A program made the translations under genes and the position numbers. A stretch of DNA of 32,233 nucleotides, from positions 1 through 32,233 of the forward strand of contig NZ_AODQ01000044.1 in the NCBI RefSeq assembly GCF_000348925.1, in the 5' to 3' direction. The stretch is from Cesiribacter andamanensis AMV16 (GTDB lineage: Bacteria; Bacteroidota; Bacteroidia; Cytophagales; Cyclobacteriaceae). Positions 25,228-32,233 of the stretch are shown here, one piece after another; the stretch's first letter is position 1, and every line of letters starts with the position of its first letter. Under the pieces are notes generated by a model. It saw nothing but the letters and a program-made list of their open reading frames with translations, ran no database searches and was not told where the DNA came from.

Positions 25228-27600
25228 TTATTGCTCAAAATAACCATGGCCGTAGCCCCCTCCGTAGCCATAGCCGTAGCCATAGCCATAGCCTTTGCGG
25301 CGGCTTACCCCATTCACAATTACCGACAGGTTGGTAAACTGGTTTACATTCACCAGGCGGTTTAGCGTATTAAAGTAGGCCTTGCGGGAGTAGTTGGCCC
25401 GGAACACATACAGGGCCAGGTCTACCTTCTGCATGATCAGGATACCGTCTGTAACCAGGCCCACCGGGGGGGTGTCCATTACAATTACATCATACCTTTC
25501 CTTAAGTTTTGACAGGATGGCATCAAAATCACTGTTCATCACCAGCTCCGAGGGGTTAGGAGGCGTTGGGCCGGCCGGAATATAATCCAGATTGGGGATA
25601 GCCGTTTTCTTTATACTGCTCTCCAGTGAATGTTTTCCAATCAGAATGGTGCTAATGCCCTCAGAAGCATTTTCGCCATCCAAGGCCAGGTGTACCTTAG
25701 GTTTGCGCATATCCAGGTCCAGGATGATCACCTTTTTCTTGGAAAGTGCAATTACGGCGGCCAGGTTTACAGCAACAAACGTTTTGCCTTCGCCACTTAC
25801 CGTTGAGGTAATGGAGATCAGGCGGGTATTCTGCCGGGCACCCACAAACTCCATATTGGTACGGATGCTCCGCAACGATTCGCTAAACGCTGATCTGGGA
25901 TTGTCCGTCACAATCATGCGGGCAGTGGGGTACTTGTTATTGGTCTGCGGCAACGCACCCAGCAGGGGCGCATGGGCCATTTCTTCCACTACAATCACCC
26001 CATTTACCTTATTATCCAGCGTATAGAGCGATCCTACAAATAGCACGGTAAGCATCATACTTACCATAAAGCCCAAACCATGGATCACCCATTTGTCTGG
26101 CGATATGGGCGCAGAGGGTAAGCTGGCCGACGAAAGGATCTTAAAATCCGTGGTCGTACCTGCATTCTCAATTTCCAGTTCTATTTTCTTAGACTGTAGG
26201 TTGAGCAAAAAGCCCAGCAGCTGCTGGTAGTTGCGCTGCGATTTATTGAATTCGGTGCCCTTGGAAGGCAGGCGGACAAAGGTGGACTGAAGCTGTTTTT
26301 GCCTGTTTTGCAGGTTATTGAGCTCTTTTCTGATGCCACTTTCATATCCCTGGATGGCGTTTGCCAGTTCCTCTTTCACCGCACTGATCTTCTTGTTTCG
26401 CAGCTGTACGGCCTGGGTGTTCTCATTCTGAGAAGCCAGTAAAATTTCTTTTTCAGATGTAAGGGTATTCAGTTCTTCTACCAGTCCTTTGAGTTCTGCC
26501 GGAAAATTTCCGTCCTGCCGGTTTACCAGAGACTGTGCGAAATAAGAATCCTCCGCCTCAATGCGGCTTGCCAGTGAGGTGATGCTGCTAAGCTGCTTTC
26601 TGAGTTGTACCCGCTGGCTGTCTATTGCCTCCATCATAATGATGGTTCGGTTTATATCGCCCGCCAGGTTGGTGGTCTTGTAGTCTATGGTAAAGTTTTC
26701 AAAGTACGACTCAAAGTCTTCCAGTTTGGCTTCAGTTTCCTCTACCTGCTCATCCAGAAAGGCAATGCGCTTGCTGTTTGACTTTATCTTTTCTTCTTCG
26801 GTATAGCCCAGGTACATATTGCTGAGCACATCTACCAGTACCTTGGCCTTAAAAGGATTATGGTCCGACAGTGAAATCTTGATGGTTTTTGCGCTGGGGT
26901 TGAGAATGGATACACTTAAGTTCTGCCTGAAATAATTGATCAGGGCATTGTCGCTGTTAATAATAAAGTAATAGCGGCTCTCGGGTATATCCTTGTTGAT
27001 GCCGTTTCTCAGACTCAGGCTAAACGTAAGGGGGTCTGTTTCAACCGTTTGCCCAAAGCGGTGCCGGCCGGAGATTTCCTGATCTCCCAGCTGGTAGGAT
27101 AAGGTGTATTCCTCACTGTTGTGAATGCGTACAAAAAACCGTCTGTTGAAGAAGCTTTCATCCTTTACCAGATAGCTTACCTCAAAGGGAGAAGAGCGGT
27201 ACTTTTCATCATCCAGAATTTTACCCTTCTCAAAATAGCTCACATCCAGGTCAACGGCCTTGAGCACCCGGGTGAGAAAGAGCTTTGACTTGATCAGTTC
27301 AATCTCTTCTGACATCCCGTTCATGTTCTGATTGGGGTCAGAATCCAGGGAGCGGTAGCCCAGGAAATCAGCCTGCTTGTTTACGCCCAATTGCAGCTCA
27401 GAATCTGAGCGGTACAGGGGTTTCGTATAGCGCAGATAGAGATAGGCACTCAGGTTACAAACCAGAAAAATCACAATGATAATGGGAAGGCTCTTCTTCA
27501 TAACATTGTACAACTTGTCAAAGTCGATGTTATGAATAGGGAGCCAGCCTTTGGTGTCCTGACCCTCGGTATATTCTACATAGGTAGTTTCTTCCTTCAA
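25228..27600 (-). CDS. Wzc-like polysaccharide co-polymerase / tyrosine autokinase
   Basis: The 790-residue protein combines an inner-membrane chain-length regulator with a BY-kinase. An N-terminal membrane segment lies at about 38-56, a large periplasmic part with coiled coil at about 275-470, and a second membrane segment at about 502-527. The cytoplasmic kinase has Walker A VSGEGKT (about 600-606), Walker A' IILDLDMRKP (about 626-635) and Walker B VIVMDTPPVG (about 705-714). The C-terminus is a Gly-Tyr tail, (GY)5GGGYGHGYFEQ, with seven tyrosines for autophosphorylation. It lies 21 bp after the export lipoprotein and 14 bp before the phosphatase. The single-chain layout is typical of Gram-negative bacteria. 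Confidence 0.94.
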   Translation of the reverse strand: MKEETTYVEYTEGQDTKGWLPIHNIDFDKLYNVMKKSLPIIIVIFLVCNLSAYLYLRYTKPLYRSDSELQLGVNKQADFLGYRSLDSDPNQNMNGMSEEIELIKSKLFLTRVLKAVDLDVSYFEKGKILDDEKYRSSPFEVSYLVKDESFFNRRFFVRIHNSEEYTLSYQLGDQEISGRHRFGQTVETDPLTFSLSLRNGINKDIPESRYYFIINSDNALINYFRQNLSVSILNPSAKTIKISLSDHNPFKAKVLVDVLSNMYLGYTEEEKIKSNSKRIAFLDEQVEETEAKLEDFESYFENFTIDYKTTNLAGDINRTIIMMEAIDSQRVQLRKQLSSITSLASRIEAEDSYFAQSLVNRQDGNFPAELKGLVEELNTLTSEKEILLASQNENTQAVQLRNKKISAVKEELANAIQGYESGIRKELNNLQNRQKQLQSTFVRLPSKGTEFNKSQRNYQQLLGFLLNLQSKKIELEIENAGTTTDFKILSSASLPSAPISPDKWVIHGLGFMVSMMLTVLFVGSLYTLDNKVNGVIVVEEMAHAPLLGALPQTNNKYPTARMIVTDNPRSAFSESLRSIRTNMEFVGARQNTRLISITSTVSGEGKTFVAVNLAAVIALSKKKVIILDLDMRKPKVHLALDGENASEGISTILIGKHSLESSIKKTAIPNLDYIPAGPTPPNPSELVMNSDFDAILSKLKERYDVIVMDTPPVGLVTDGILIMQKVDLALYVFRANYSRKAYFNTLNRLVNVNQFTNLSVIVNGVSRRKGYGYGYGYGYGGGYGHGYFEQ

Positions 27601-27621
27601 AGCGCCTCCTTTTTGTCTGGC

Positions 27622-28428
27622 TTAGTTATTGTTTCCCAGGGTGATAACAAACAAGGTAAAGGTAATCAAACTGGATACCAGACCTAAAACAGGACCTATG
27701 TCCCGAATAGTTTCAGGTAAAATTCTTCTAATGGGTTCTACATAGATGATATCTCCGGATTGTACCTGTAAGGAGGCCATTCGCATCCCTTCTATTGTAC
27801 TCAGGTCGATGATCTGCACCTGGGGATCATCCAGATTGCCCCGGATAAGACGTATGTTATGGGCTTTGCCGGTTCCCTCAAAGCCACCCGCCAGGGCCAG
27901 TACCTCCAGCAGGTTTACATGCTGATTATTTTCAAGCGGGATTACCTGTCCGCCTGCAGCACCCAGTACAATTACCCGCTTGTTTAAAAAACGGGTAATA
28001 ACAAAGGGTTCCTTATAATAGGTGCTATAGGCTATGGCCAGTATGCTATCGGCCTGGTGAAGCGATAGGCCCGCCAGGGCAATGTTGCCCACCATGGGGA
28101 GCCGGGCTTCTCCGTTTTCCTGCACCATGTACTGGGGCCGGTTCTGCAGGTTCATGTTCTGCATGCCTATGCCACCGCCGCCACTACCGCCGGCAGCCAG
28201 CTCCCGCATGAGCATGGCATTGGGATCTACCAGGCGCTCGCCATTATTGGTATAGACCGAAACATCCAGCAGGTCAAAGTGCTGAATAATATAGGTTCGC
28301 TCAGCTTCAGTTTCCTTAAGCTTTTGGGTCTCCTCCTTCACCTGTAGCATGATATCCTGCCGGTATACCCGGCAGCTACTCTGAATGAGGACGAATACCA
28401 GTAAAGAATAGAGCAGATTGGTTTTCAA
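27622..28428 (-). CDS. Polysaccharide export lipoprotein (Wza-like)
   Basis: This family forms the outer-membrane channel through which capsule or exopolysaccharide leaves. The 268-residue protein has a lipoprotein signal peptide (LIQSSC, Cys19), a Poly_export domain at about 45-150 (YIIQHFDLLDVSVYTN, RLPMVGNIALAGLSL) and an SLBB-like domain at about 150-225 (VIVLGAAGGQVIPLENN, VNLLEVLALAGGF). The C-terminus is a hydrophobic segment (about 244-264, LGLVSSLITFTLFVITLG), as in Bacteroidota members. A Gly-rich insert (AAGGSGGGGIG) lies near 75-85. Its ATG overlaps the TGA of rfbC (ATGA). Confidence 0.92.
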   Translation of the reverse strand: MKTNLLYSLLVFVLIQSSCRVYRQDIMLQVKEETQKLKETEAERTYIIQHFDLLDVSVYTNNGERLVDPNAMLMRELAAGGSGGGGIGMQNMNLQNRPQYMVQENGEARLPMVGNIALAGLSLHQADSILAIAYSTYYKEPFVITRFLNKRVIVLGAAGGQVIPLENNQHVNLLEVLALAGGFEGTGKAHNIRLIRGNLDDPQVQIIDLSTIEGMRMASLQVQSGDIIYVEPIRRILPETIRDIGPVLGLVSSLITFTLFVITLGNNN

Positions 28429-28970
28429 CGGTTCAGGCTATTTGTAAATTCCTTAAAGGTAGGCAATTTTTGGTCTTTTTCCGATACGTTCGGGCTGGCT
28501 ACCCCCCAGTCTATGGCAAGCTCGGGATCGCTCCACAGAATGCCCCCTTCGGCAGCCGGATCCCAGTAATCGGTGCATTTATAGGCCAGTATGGTATCTT
28601 CCAGCGCCAGAAAGCCATGGCCAAAGCCCTCGGGCATGTAAAAGAGCTTGTGCTCCACATCATCCAGAATGGTGGCATGGTGCCTGCCAAAGGTGGGCGA
28701 GTCAGGCCGCAGGTCTACGGCCACATCCAGCACCCGGCCCTTGATTACCCGGATCAGCTTGCTCTGCTGGCTGGGGCTGTTCTGAAAGTGAATGCCGCGC
28801 AGCACCCCCTTGCTGGAAAACGACTGGTTGTCCTGTATAAACAGGTCCTTGATGCCCAGTTCCTTTAGTTTTTTATGCTGATAGGACTCAAAGAAGTAGC
28901 CTCTGGCATCTTGCAACACCTTGGGGTAAATTTCCAGAAGTCCCTGGATGGGGGTTAAGCTAGCGCGCAT
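28425..28970 (-). CDS. rfbC: dTDP-4-dehydrorhamnose 3,5-epimerase
   Basis: RfbC epimerises dTDP-4-keto-6-deoxyglucose at C3 and C5 on the way to dTDP-rhamnose. The 181-residue cupin shows the family marks: DARGYFFESY (21-30), catalytic His61 in RGIHFQ, KLIRVIKGRVLDVAVDLR (71-88), FYMPEGFGHGFLAL and Tyr130 in AYKCTDYW. The end ILWSDPELAIDW is also standard. The other rhamnose genes (rfbA, rfbB, rfbD) are not in the window, so the pathway must be completed elsewhere. It follows the glycosyltransferase by 52 bp and overlaps the export gene by 4 bp, so it belongs to the polysaccharide operon. Confidence 0.95.
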   Translation of the reverse strand: MRASLTPIQGLLEIYPKVLQDARGYFFESYQHKKLKELGIKDLFIQDNQSFSSKGVLRGIHFQNSPSQQSKLIRVIKGRVLDVAVDLRPDSPTFGRHHATILDDVEHKLFYMPEGFGHGFLALEDTILAYKCTDYWDPAAEGGILWSDPELAIDWGVASPNVSEKDQKLPTFKEFTNSLNR

Positions 28971-29022
28971 GTAGTAGTGGATTTGGCTGCGAAATAAGCG
29001 CAGGCAGGAGTAAAGTCAAAAT

Positions 29023-30132
29023 TTATCGGGCGAATTCGCGGATGGTGGCCAGGTAGCGCTCAATCACCAGGCGCTCATCAAAGCGCTCTACGGCAATTTT
29101 ACGGCTGTTGCGGCCCAGCTGCAGGCGGTGTTCTTCTTCCAACTGGTACATTTTCAGCATTTTATCGGCCAGGTCCCGGGGGTCCCGCACCCGGCACAAA
29201 AAGCCGTTGTGGCCATCGGTAACCACATTGTTGCAGCCCGGCACATCGGTGGCTACAATGGGTTTGGCCGCGCTGGCCGCCTCCAGCAGGGTGCGGGGTG
29301 TGCCCTCGCGGTAGGAGGGCAGCACAATGCAGTCGGCCTTGTGAATATGGGGCAGCACCTGATCGGTAGTGCCCAGGTAGTCGATCAGCTCCTCCTGCAC
29401 CCACTGGTCCAGCACCGAGAGCGGAATGCCCCGCCGGTGGCCCGGATCGGCAGCGCCCAGCAGCTGAAAGCGGGCTTTTATACCCTGCTGCTTCAGCAGG
29501 CGCACCGCATCGGCAAACTCCACCAGGCCCTTATCAAACAGCAGGCGGGAGATCACCAGAAAGGTAAACTCCTCGCCCCGGTGGTGGCCGTTGGGCATAA
29601 AGCGGCCCGTATCAATGCCCGAGCCGGGAATCACCTCCGTAATGGCCGGGTCTACAATACCGAAGCGCAGAAACAGCCCCTGATCATCGGGATTCTGGAA
29701 AAAAACCTTTTTAGGCGAGCGAAAGGCGTAGCGGTACATGCGGCGGGCCACCTTGGCCACCAGGCTGTTGTTGAGAAAGACTGTGCCCAGTCCGCTTACA
29801 TTGTTGATGCAGGGAATGCCCAGCATGCGGGCCGCCACCGAGCCGTAGAGGTTGGGCTTGATGGTATAGTGCAGCAGCACATCGGGCTTCACCTGCCGGT
29901 AGGCCGCGTAAAGCTCCTTAAACACACCGGCCTCTACCAGGGGGTTGGCGGCGCTGCCCTGCATGGCTACCGGCACAAAGTGGCAGCCGGCCTCCTGCAG
30001 CCGGGCCGAGTAGGCATCCCGCGGTGCAATGGCCCATACCTCCATTCCTTCCCTTTGCAGGGCCCGGATCAGGCCCATTCTAAAGTTATAAATGTTCCAG
30101 GAGGTATTTATGACGATCGCAACTTTCTTCAT
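29023..30132 (-). CDS. Glycosyltransferase family 4
   Basis: The 369-residue enzyme (start at 30132, MKKVAIVINTSWNIYNFR) should transfer a sugar from a nucleotide donor to a lipid-linked acceptor on the cytoplasmic face of the membrane. The N-terminal Rossmann half contains PDVLLHYTIKPNLYGSVAA and NNVSGLGTVFL. The C-terminal donor half has FLVISRLLFDKGLVEFADA, CIVLPSYREGTPRTLLEAASA with the E-x7-E of GT4 enzymes, and PIVATDVPGCNNVV. Longer in-frame starts up to 30273 are rejected because they read promoter and leader DNA. It is the first gene of the polysaccharide operon, followed by rfbC. Donor sugar unknown. Confidence 0.92.
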   Translation of the reverse strand: MKKVAIVINTSWNIYNFRMGLIRALQREGMEVWAIAPRDAYSARLQEAGCHFVPVAMQGSAANPLVEAGVFKELYAAYRQVKPDVLLHYTIKPNLYGSVAARMLGIPCINNVSGLGTVFLNNSLVAKVARRMYRYAFRSPKKVFFQNPDDQGLFLRFGIVDPAITEVIPGSGIDTGRFMPNGHHRGEEFTFLVISRLLFDKGLVEFADAVRLLKQQGIKARFQLLGAADPGHRRGIPLSVLDQWVQEELIDYLGTTDQVLPHIHKADCIVLPSYREGTPRTLLEAASAAKPIVATDVPGCNNVVTDGHNGFLCRVRDPRDLADKMLKMYQLEEEHRLQLGRNSRKIAVERFDERLVIERYLATIREFAR

Positions 30133-30192
30133 ACAGGAGGCAGACCGGTTAAGGGGGCTGCTAAGCAGGTACTTATCGGTAGGTACTGTCTG

Positions 30193-30200
30193 CAAAAATA
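30193..30200 (-). promoter_or_regulatory. Putative -7 box of the polysaccharide operon
   Basis: On the minus strand TATTTTTG fits TAnnTTTG exactly and lies 60 bp ahead of the glycosyltransferase ATG. A TTG is present only 13 nt upstream, shorter than usual, so the -33 box is uncertain. Two direct AGGTACT copies (30167-30173 and 30181-30187) lie around the predicted start site. Confidence 0.45.
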
Positions 30201-30288
30201 TAAAAGAACATGTCAATTTTTGCCATCTGCAGCTGTAATTTATCCATATAAGCGGAACCGCGCCATAGGCCATCCTGTTCTCTTATAC

Positions 30289-30296
30289 TATATTTG
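30289..30296 (+). promoter_or_regulatory. Putative -7 box of hflX
   Basis: TATATTTG matches the Bacteroidota -7 box exactly, 16 bp before the hflX ATG. No TTTG is found 17-23 nt upstream, so the -33 box is weak or absent. Confidence 0.45.
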
Positions 30297-30312
30297 ACGC
30301 AGCGATACATAC

Positions 30313-31515
30313 ATGATAGAACCCATTTCCACCGCACCCAAGATTGAAACCGCGGTGCTGGTAGCCTTAGTTACACCCAAACAAAGCAGTCAGCAGGCCA
30401 AAGAATACCTGGAGGAGCTGGCTTTTCTGGCCGAAACCTCCGGGGTGCAGACCCTCAAGACCTTTACCCAGCGCCTGGAGCGGCCCGATATCCGCAGCTT
30501 TGTAGGCAAAGGCAAGCTGGAGGAGGTAAAAGCCTATGTGCAGGAGCATGAGGTCGATATTGTGATCTTCGACGATGAGCTGACCCCCTCGCAGGTGCGC
30601 AACCTGGAGGGCGAGCTCAAGTGCAAGATCCTGGACCGCAGCCTGCTCATCCTCAACATCTTCAGCGTACGGGCCAAAACGGCCCAGGCCAAGGCTCAGG
30701 TAGAGCTGGCCCAGTACCAGTTTATCCTGCCGCGCCTTACCCGCATGTGGACTCACCTTACCAAGCAAAAAGGCGGTGTGGGCATGCGGGGCCCCGGTGA
30801 ACGGGAGCTGGAGACCGACCGCCGGATTGTGCGGGACCGGATTGCCTTTTTGCGGGAGAAGCTCGACAAGATCGAGCGCCAGAGCGAGACCCAGCGCAAG
30901 CAGCGCCACAAGATGGTGCGCGTAGCGCTGGTGGGCTACACCAACGTAGGCAAGTCCACGCTTATGCAGCTGCTCTCCAAAAGCGATGTCTTTGCCGAGA
31001 ACAAGCTCTTTGCCACCGTCGACTCGACCGTGCGCAAGGTGGTGCTGGAGGGCATCCCCTTTCTGCTTACCGATACCGTCGGCTTTATCCGCAAGCTGCC
31101 CCACACCCTGGTGGAGTGCTTTAAGTCTACGCTCGACGAGATCCGGGAGGCCGACATCCTGCTGCATGTGGTGGATATTTCCCATGGGGCCAGCCATGAG
31201 CAGATCGAGGTGGTCAATAGCACCCTGGCCGAGATTGGCGCCGGCGACAAGCCCATGATCATGGTCTATAATAAGGTAGACGCCCTGCCTGAGGAAGAGC
31301 GGCAGGAGCTGCTGGAAGCCGGCGTGCCCGAGCCCAGCGAGCAGCCCATTGCCGACCGGGTGTTCATCTCGGCCCTCAACCGCGAGAATATTGACAGCCT
31401 GCGCCGCAAGCTCAGCGAGCAGGTCGAGAAGCGCCACTTTCAGATCTTCCCCAACTACCTCAAGCCCCAGGTCTACGACGGCCAGTGGAGCTATGATGGG
31501 GAGGAAGAGGAATAA
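30313..31515 (+). CDS. hflX: Ribosome-associated GTPase HflX
   Basis: HflX binds the 50S subunit and splits or rescues stalled ribosomes under stress. The 400-residue protein has the N-terminal HflX domain (RPDIRSFVGKGKLEEV at about 57-72, FDDELTPSQVRNLE at 86-99, DRSLLILNIFSVRAKT), the linker signature GGVGMRGPGE at 154-163, a helical part and the GTPase domain: G1 GYTNVGKST at 208-216, G3 DTVGFI near 250 and G4 NKVD near 320. Length is normal for Bacteroidota. It is divergent from the polysaccharide operon (180-bp shared upstream region) and is followed by tRNA-Arg. Confidence 0.96.
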   Translation: MIEPISTAPKIETAVLVALVTPKQSSQQAKEYLEELAFLAETSGVQTLKTFTQRLERPDIRSFVGKGKLEEVKAYVQEHEVDIVIFDDELTPSQVRNLEGELKCKILDRSLLILNIFSVRAKTAQAKAQVELAQYQFILPRLTRMWTHLTKQKGGVGMRGPGERELETDRRIVRDRIAFLREKLDKIERQSETQRKQRHKMVRVALVGYTNVGKSTLMQLLSKSDVFAENKLFATVDSTVRKVVLEGIPFLLTDTVGFIRKLPHTLVECFKSTLDEIREADILLHVVDISHGASHEQIEVVNSTLAEIGAGDKPMIMVYNKVDALPEEERQELLEAGVPEPSEQPIADRVFISALNRENIDSLRRKLSEQVEKRHFQIFPNYLKPQVYDGQWSYDGEEEE

Positions 31516-31520
31516 GGGGC

Positions 31521-31552
31521 TTTGAACTAAGCGATTGAAATCTCTATCTTTG
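31521..31552 (+). promoter_or_regulatory. Bacteroidota-type promoter of tRNA-Arg
   Basis: TTTG (31521-31524), a 20-nt spacer and TATCTTTG (31545-31552) match TTTG/TAnnTTTG exactly. The predicted start is near 31559, about 31 nt ahead of tRNA-Arg, and there is no other gene it could serve. Confidence 0.8.
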
Positions 31553-31589
31553 CCCGCCCCCCTTTTCAGAAATTGTGAAGCGGGTAAAT

Positions 31590-31661
31590 GGCCTCGTAGT
31601 TCAATGGATAGAATAGAAGTTTCCTAAACTTTTGATATGGGTTCGATTCCCGTCGAGGCTA
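31590..31661 (+). tRNA. tRNA-Arg (anticodon CCT)
   Basis: The cloverleaf has acceptor stem GGCCTCG/CGAGGCT (first pair G-U), D arm GTTC/GAAT, anticodon stem GAAGT/ACTTT around TTCCTAA giving anticodon CCT, and T arm ATGGG TTCGATT CCCGT. Discriminator A73 is followed by CTG, so CCA is not encoded, unlike tRNA-Ala in this window. It reads AGG codons. It has its own perfect promoter and a strong terminator. Confidence 0.94.
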
Positions 31662-31665
31662 CTGA

Positions 31666-31700
31666 GAAGAGGGCTGCTACTTGATGTAGTAGCCCTCTTC
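31666..31700 (+). terminator. Terminator of tRNA-Arg
   Basis: A 15-bp stem (31666-31680 with 31686-31700, one G-U pair) has a 5-nt loop TTGAT and is followed by ATTTATG. The stem begins GAAGAGGG, so on the minus strand it would be followed by a poor U-run and could only weakly end the HNH gene transcript. Confidence 0.75.
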
Positions 31701-31760
31701 ATTTATGCTTCTTGATACTGTTAGCTTTATAAGCTGCTAATATGTATCTACCCATTGCCA

Positions 31761-32233
31761 TTAAGGCACAAAGCGCTCCTGATTGTGGTAGTCTAGTAAT
31801 TCCGGATCAGGTAAAAACCTTGAAGGCAAAATGATTTCTGCCTGATCATATTTAATGAACAGATCCTGCAGAGAAGGGTCTTTCTTGTTTTGAGTTATGA
31901 CTGAGGAAATTTTGATTCGGTAGTCAGGGGTTATGGTAAGCAGCCCGTGCTCAAAAGCTTTGTCATGTAGTGCATTAATGGCGATGCCATTACGTGGATT
32001 CACTCTGTTCTTTTCATCAGTACTCCAGGGGCGAATATGGCCGGCAATCAGTAATTGCGGATTTTGTAAACCGGTGATACAGCAACGATCATCGTAGGCG
32101 GCAAGAACAGCGGTTCTAAAGAATGCCTGATTTACTCTGACTTTAACCACCTGCACCCGCTCCTTTCCTTCTTTAGGAAGCTCGGCATCAGCCATCGGAA
32201 AAGATTGTTCGAGAGGAATATTTTCAAGTTCAG
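31761..32233 (-). CDS. HNH endonuclease (HNH_2-like), C-terminal part; N-terminus off the window
   Basis: The visible part ends in an HNH nuclease domain: the YDDRCCITGL segment with a Cys pair, LLIAGHIRPW with the first His, NPRNGIAINALHDKAFEHGLL with Asn and His. This is the HNH_2 pattern found in predicted restriction-type nucleases. The first ATG in the window is at 32195, but the frame stays open to the right edge (reading ELENIPLEQSFP before it), so the real start and a probable N-terminal recognition domain lie outside. It is adjacent to tRNA-Arg, a common site for such genes. The partner methylase is not visible; a self-standing nuclease is also possible. Confidence 0.85.
   Translation of the reverse strand, partial: ELENIPLEQSFPMADAELPKEGKERVQVVKVRVNQAFFRTAVLAAYDDRCCITGLQNPQLLIAGHIRPWSTDEKNRVNPRNGIAINALHDKAFEHGLLTITPDYRIKISSVITQNKKDPSLQDLFIKYDQAEIILPSRFLPDPELLDYHNQERFVP

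Noticed and set aside
25252-25300. Repetitive DNA at the kinase gene end
   Set aside because: It could look like a microsatellite or CRISPR-like repeat, but it is in frame and codes for the Gly-Tyr tail.

Overview
The window looks like chromosomal DNA of a fairly GC-rich member of the Bacteroidota, probably a Cytophagales-type bacterium. Several upstream regions carry the Bacteroidota-type promoter (TTTG, about 19-21 nt, TAnnTTTG), best seen before both tRNA loci. There are many small signal-peptide outer-membrane beta-barrels, an AraC regulator with a membrane sensor half, and exopolysaccharide genes of the Bacteroidota type. I see no phage, transposase, plasmid or rRNA genes. The family-level placement is inference.

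Layout. 1-197: trailer end of a CRISPR array whose leader and cas genes must lie off the left edge. 311-587 (minus): a tRNA-Ala(GGC) unit with promoter, a decayed tandem tRNA copy and a terminator. 583-4702: NlpC/P60 lipoprotein, glutamine-dependent asparagine synthetase (asnB), a small membrane protein, a YjbR/MmcQ protein and a membrane-anchored protein. 4837-8023 (minus): three small beta-barrels around a membrane-anchored metallo-beta-lactamase-fold hydrolase. 8206-11932: housekeeping genes aspS, a secreted protein coupled to tadA, and Mn-type sodA. 12080-15195 (plus): a frameshifted membrane AraC regulator, a beta-barrel and an S41-peptidase lipoprotein. 15261-18721 (minus): a small membrane protein, a CYTH-domain protein with a frameshifted C-terminus, a beta-barrel and uvrB. 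18969-19391: a STAS-like protein with a possibly structured leader. 19396-23402 (minus): aroE, a DUF368 membrane protein, phosphosulfolactate synthase (comA) and a TPR protein. 23493-30132 (minus): a six-gene polysaccharide operon. 30313-31700 (plus): hflX and tRNA-Arg(CCT). 31761 to the edge (minus): the C-terminal part of an HNH endonuclease.

How the genes work together. The polysaccharide operon reads GT4 glycosyltransferase, RfbC epimerase, Wza-like export lipoprotein, Wzc-like tyrosine autokinase, CpsB/YwqE-type PHP phosphatase, NAD-dependent epimerase/reductase. Two ATGA overlaps link its genes. It covers sugar modification, assembly control and export, but no flippase, polymerase or initiating transferase lies in the window. 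DUF368 proteins recycle the undecaprenyl-phosphate carrier that such a pathway uses, so 20145-21086 may serve the operon functionally although it is a separate unit. ComA makes phosphosulfolactate from PEP and sulfite, suggesting sulfonate or sulfonolipid chemistry.

Two genes (AraC and CYTH) are each broken by one base in a homopolymer run, which suggests either fresh decay or an assembly error. I found no clearly new system. The least explained items are the pseudo-tRNA in the tRNA-Ala leader, the possible three-way-junction leader at 18906-18949, and the TPR-ComA-DUF368-AroE cluster.
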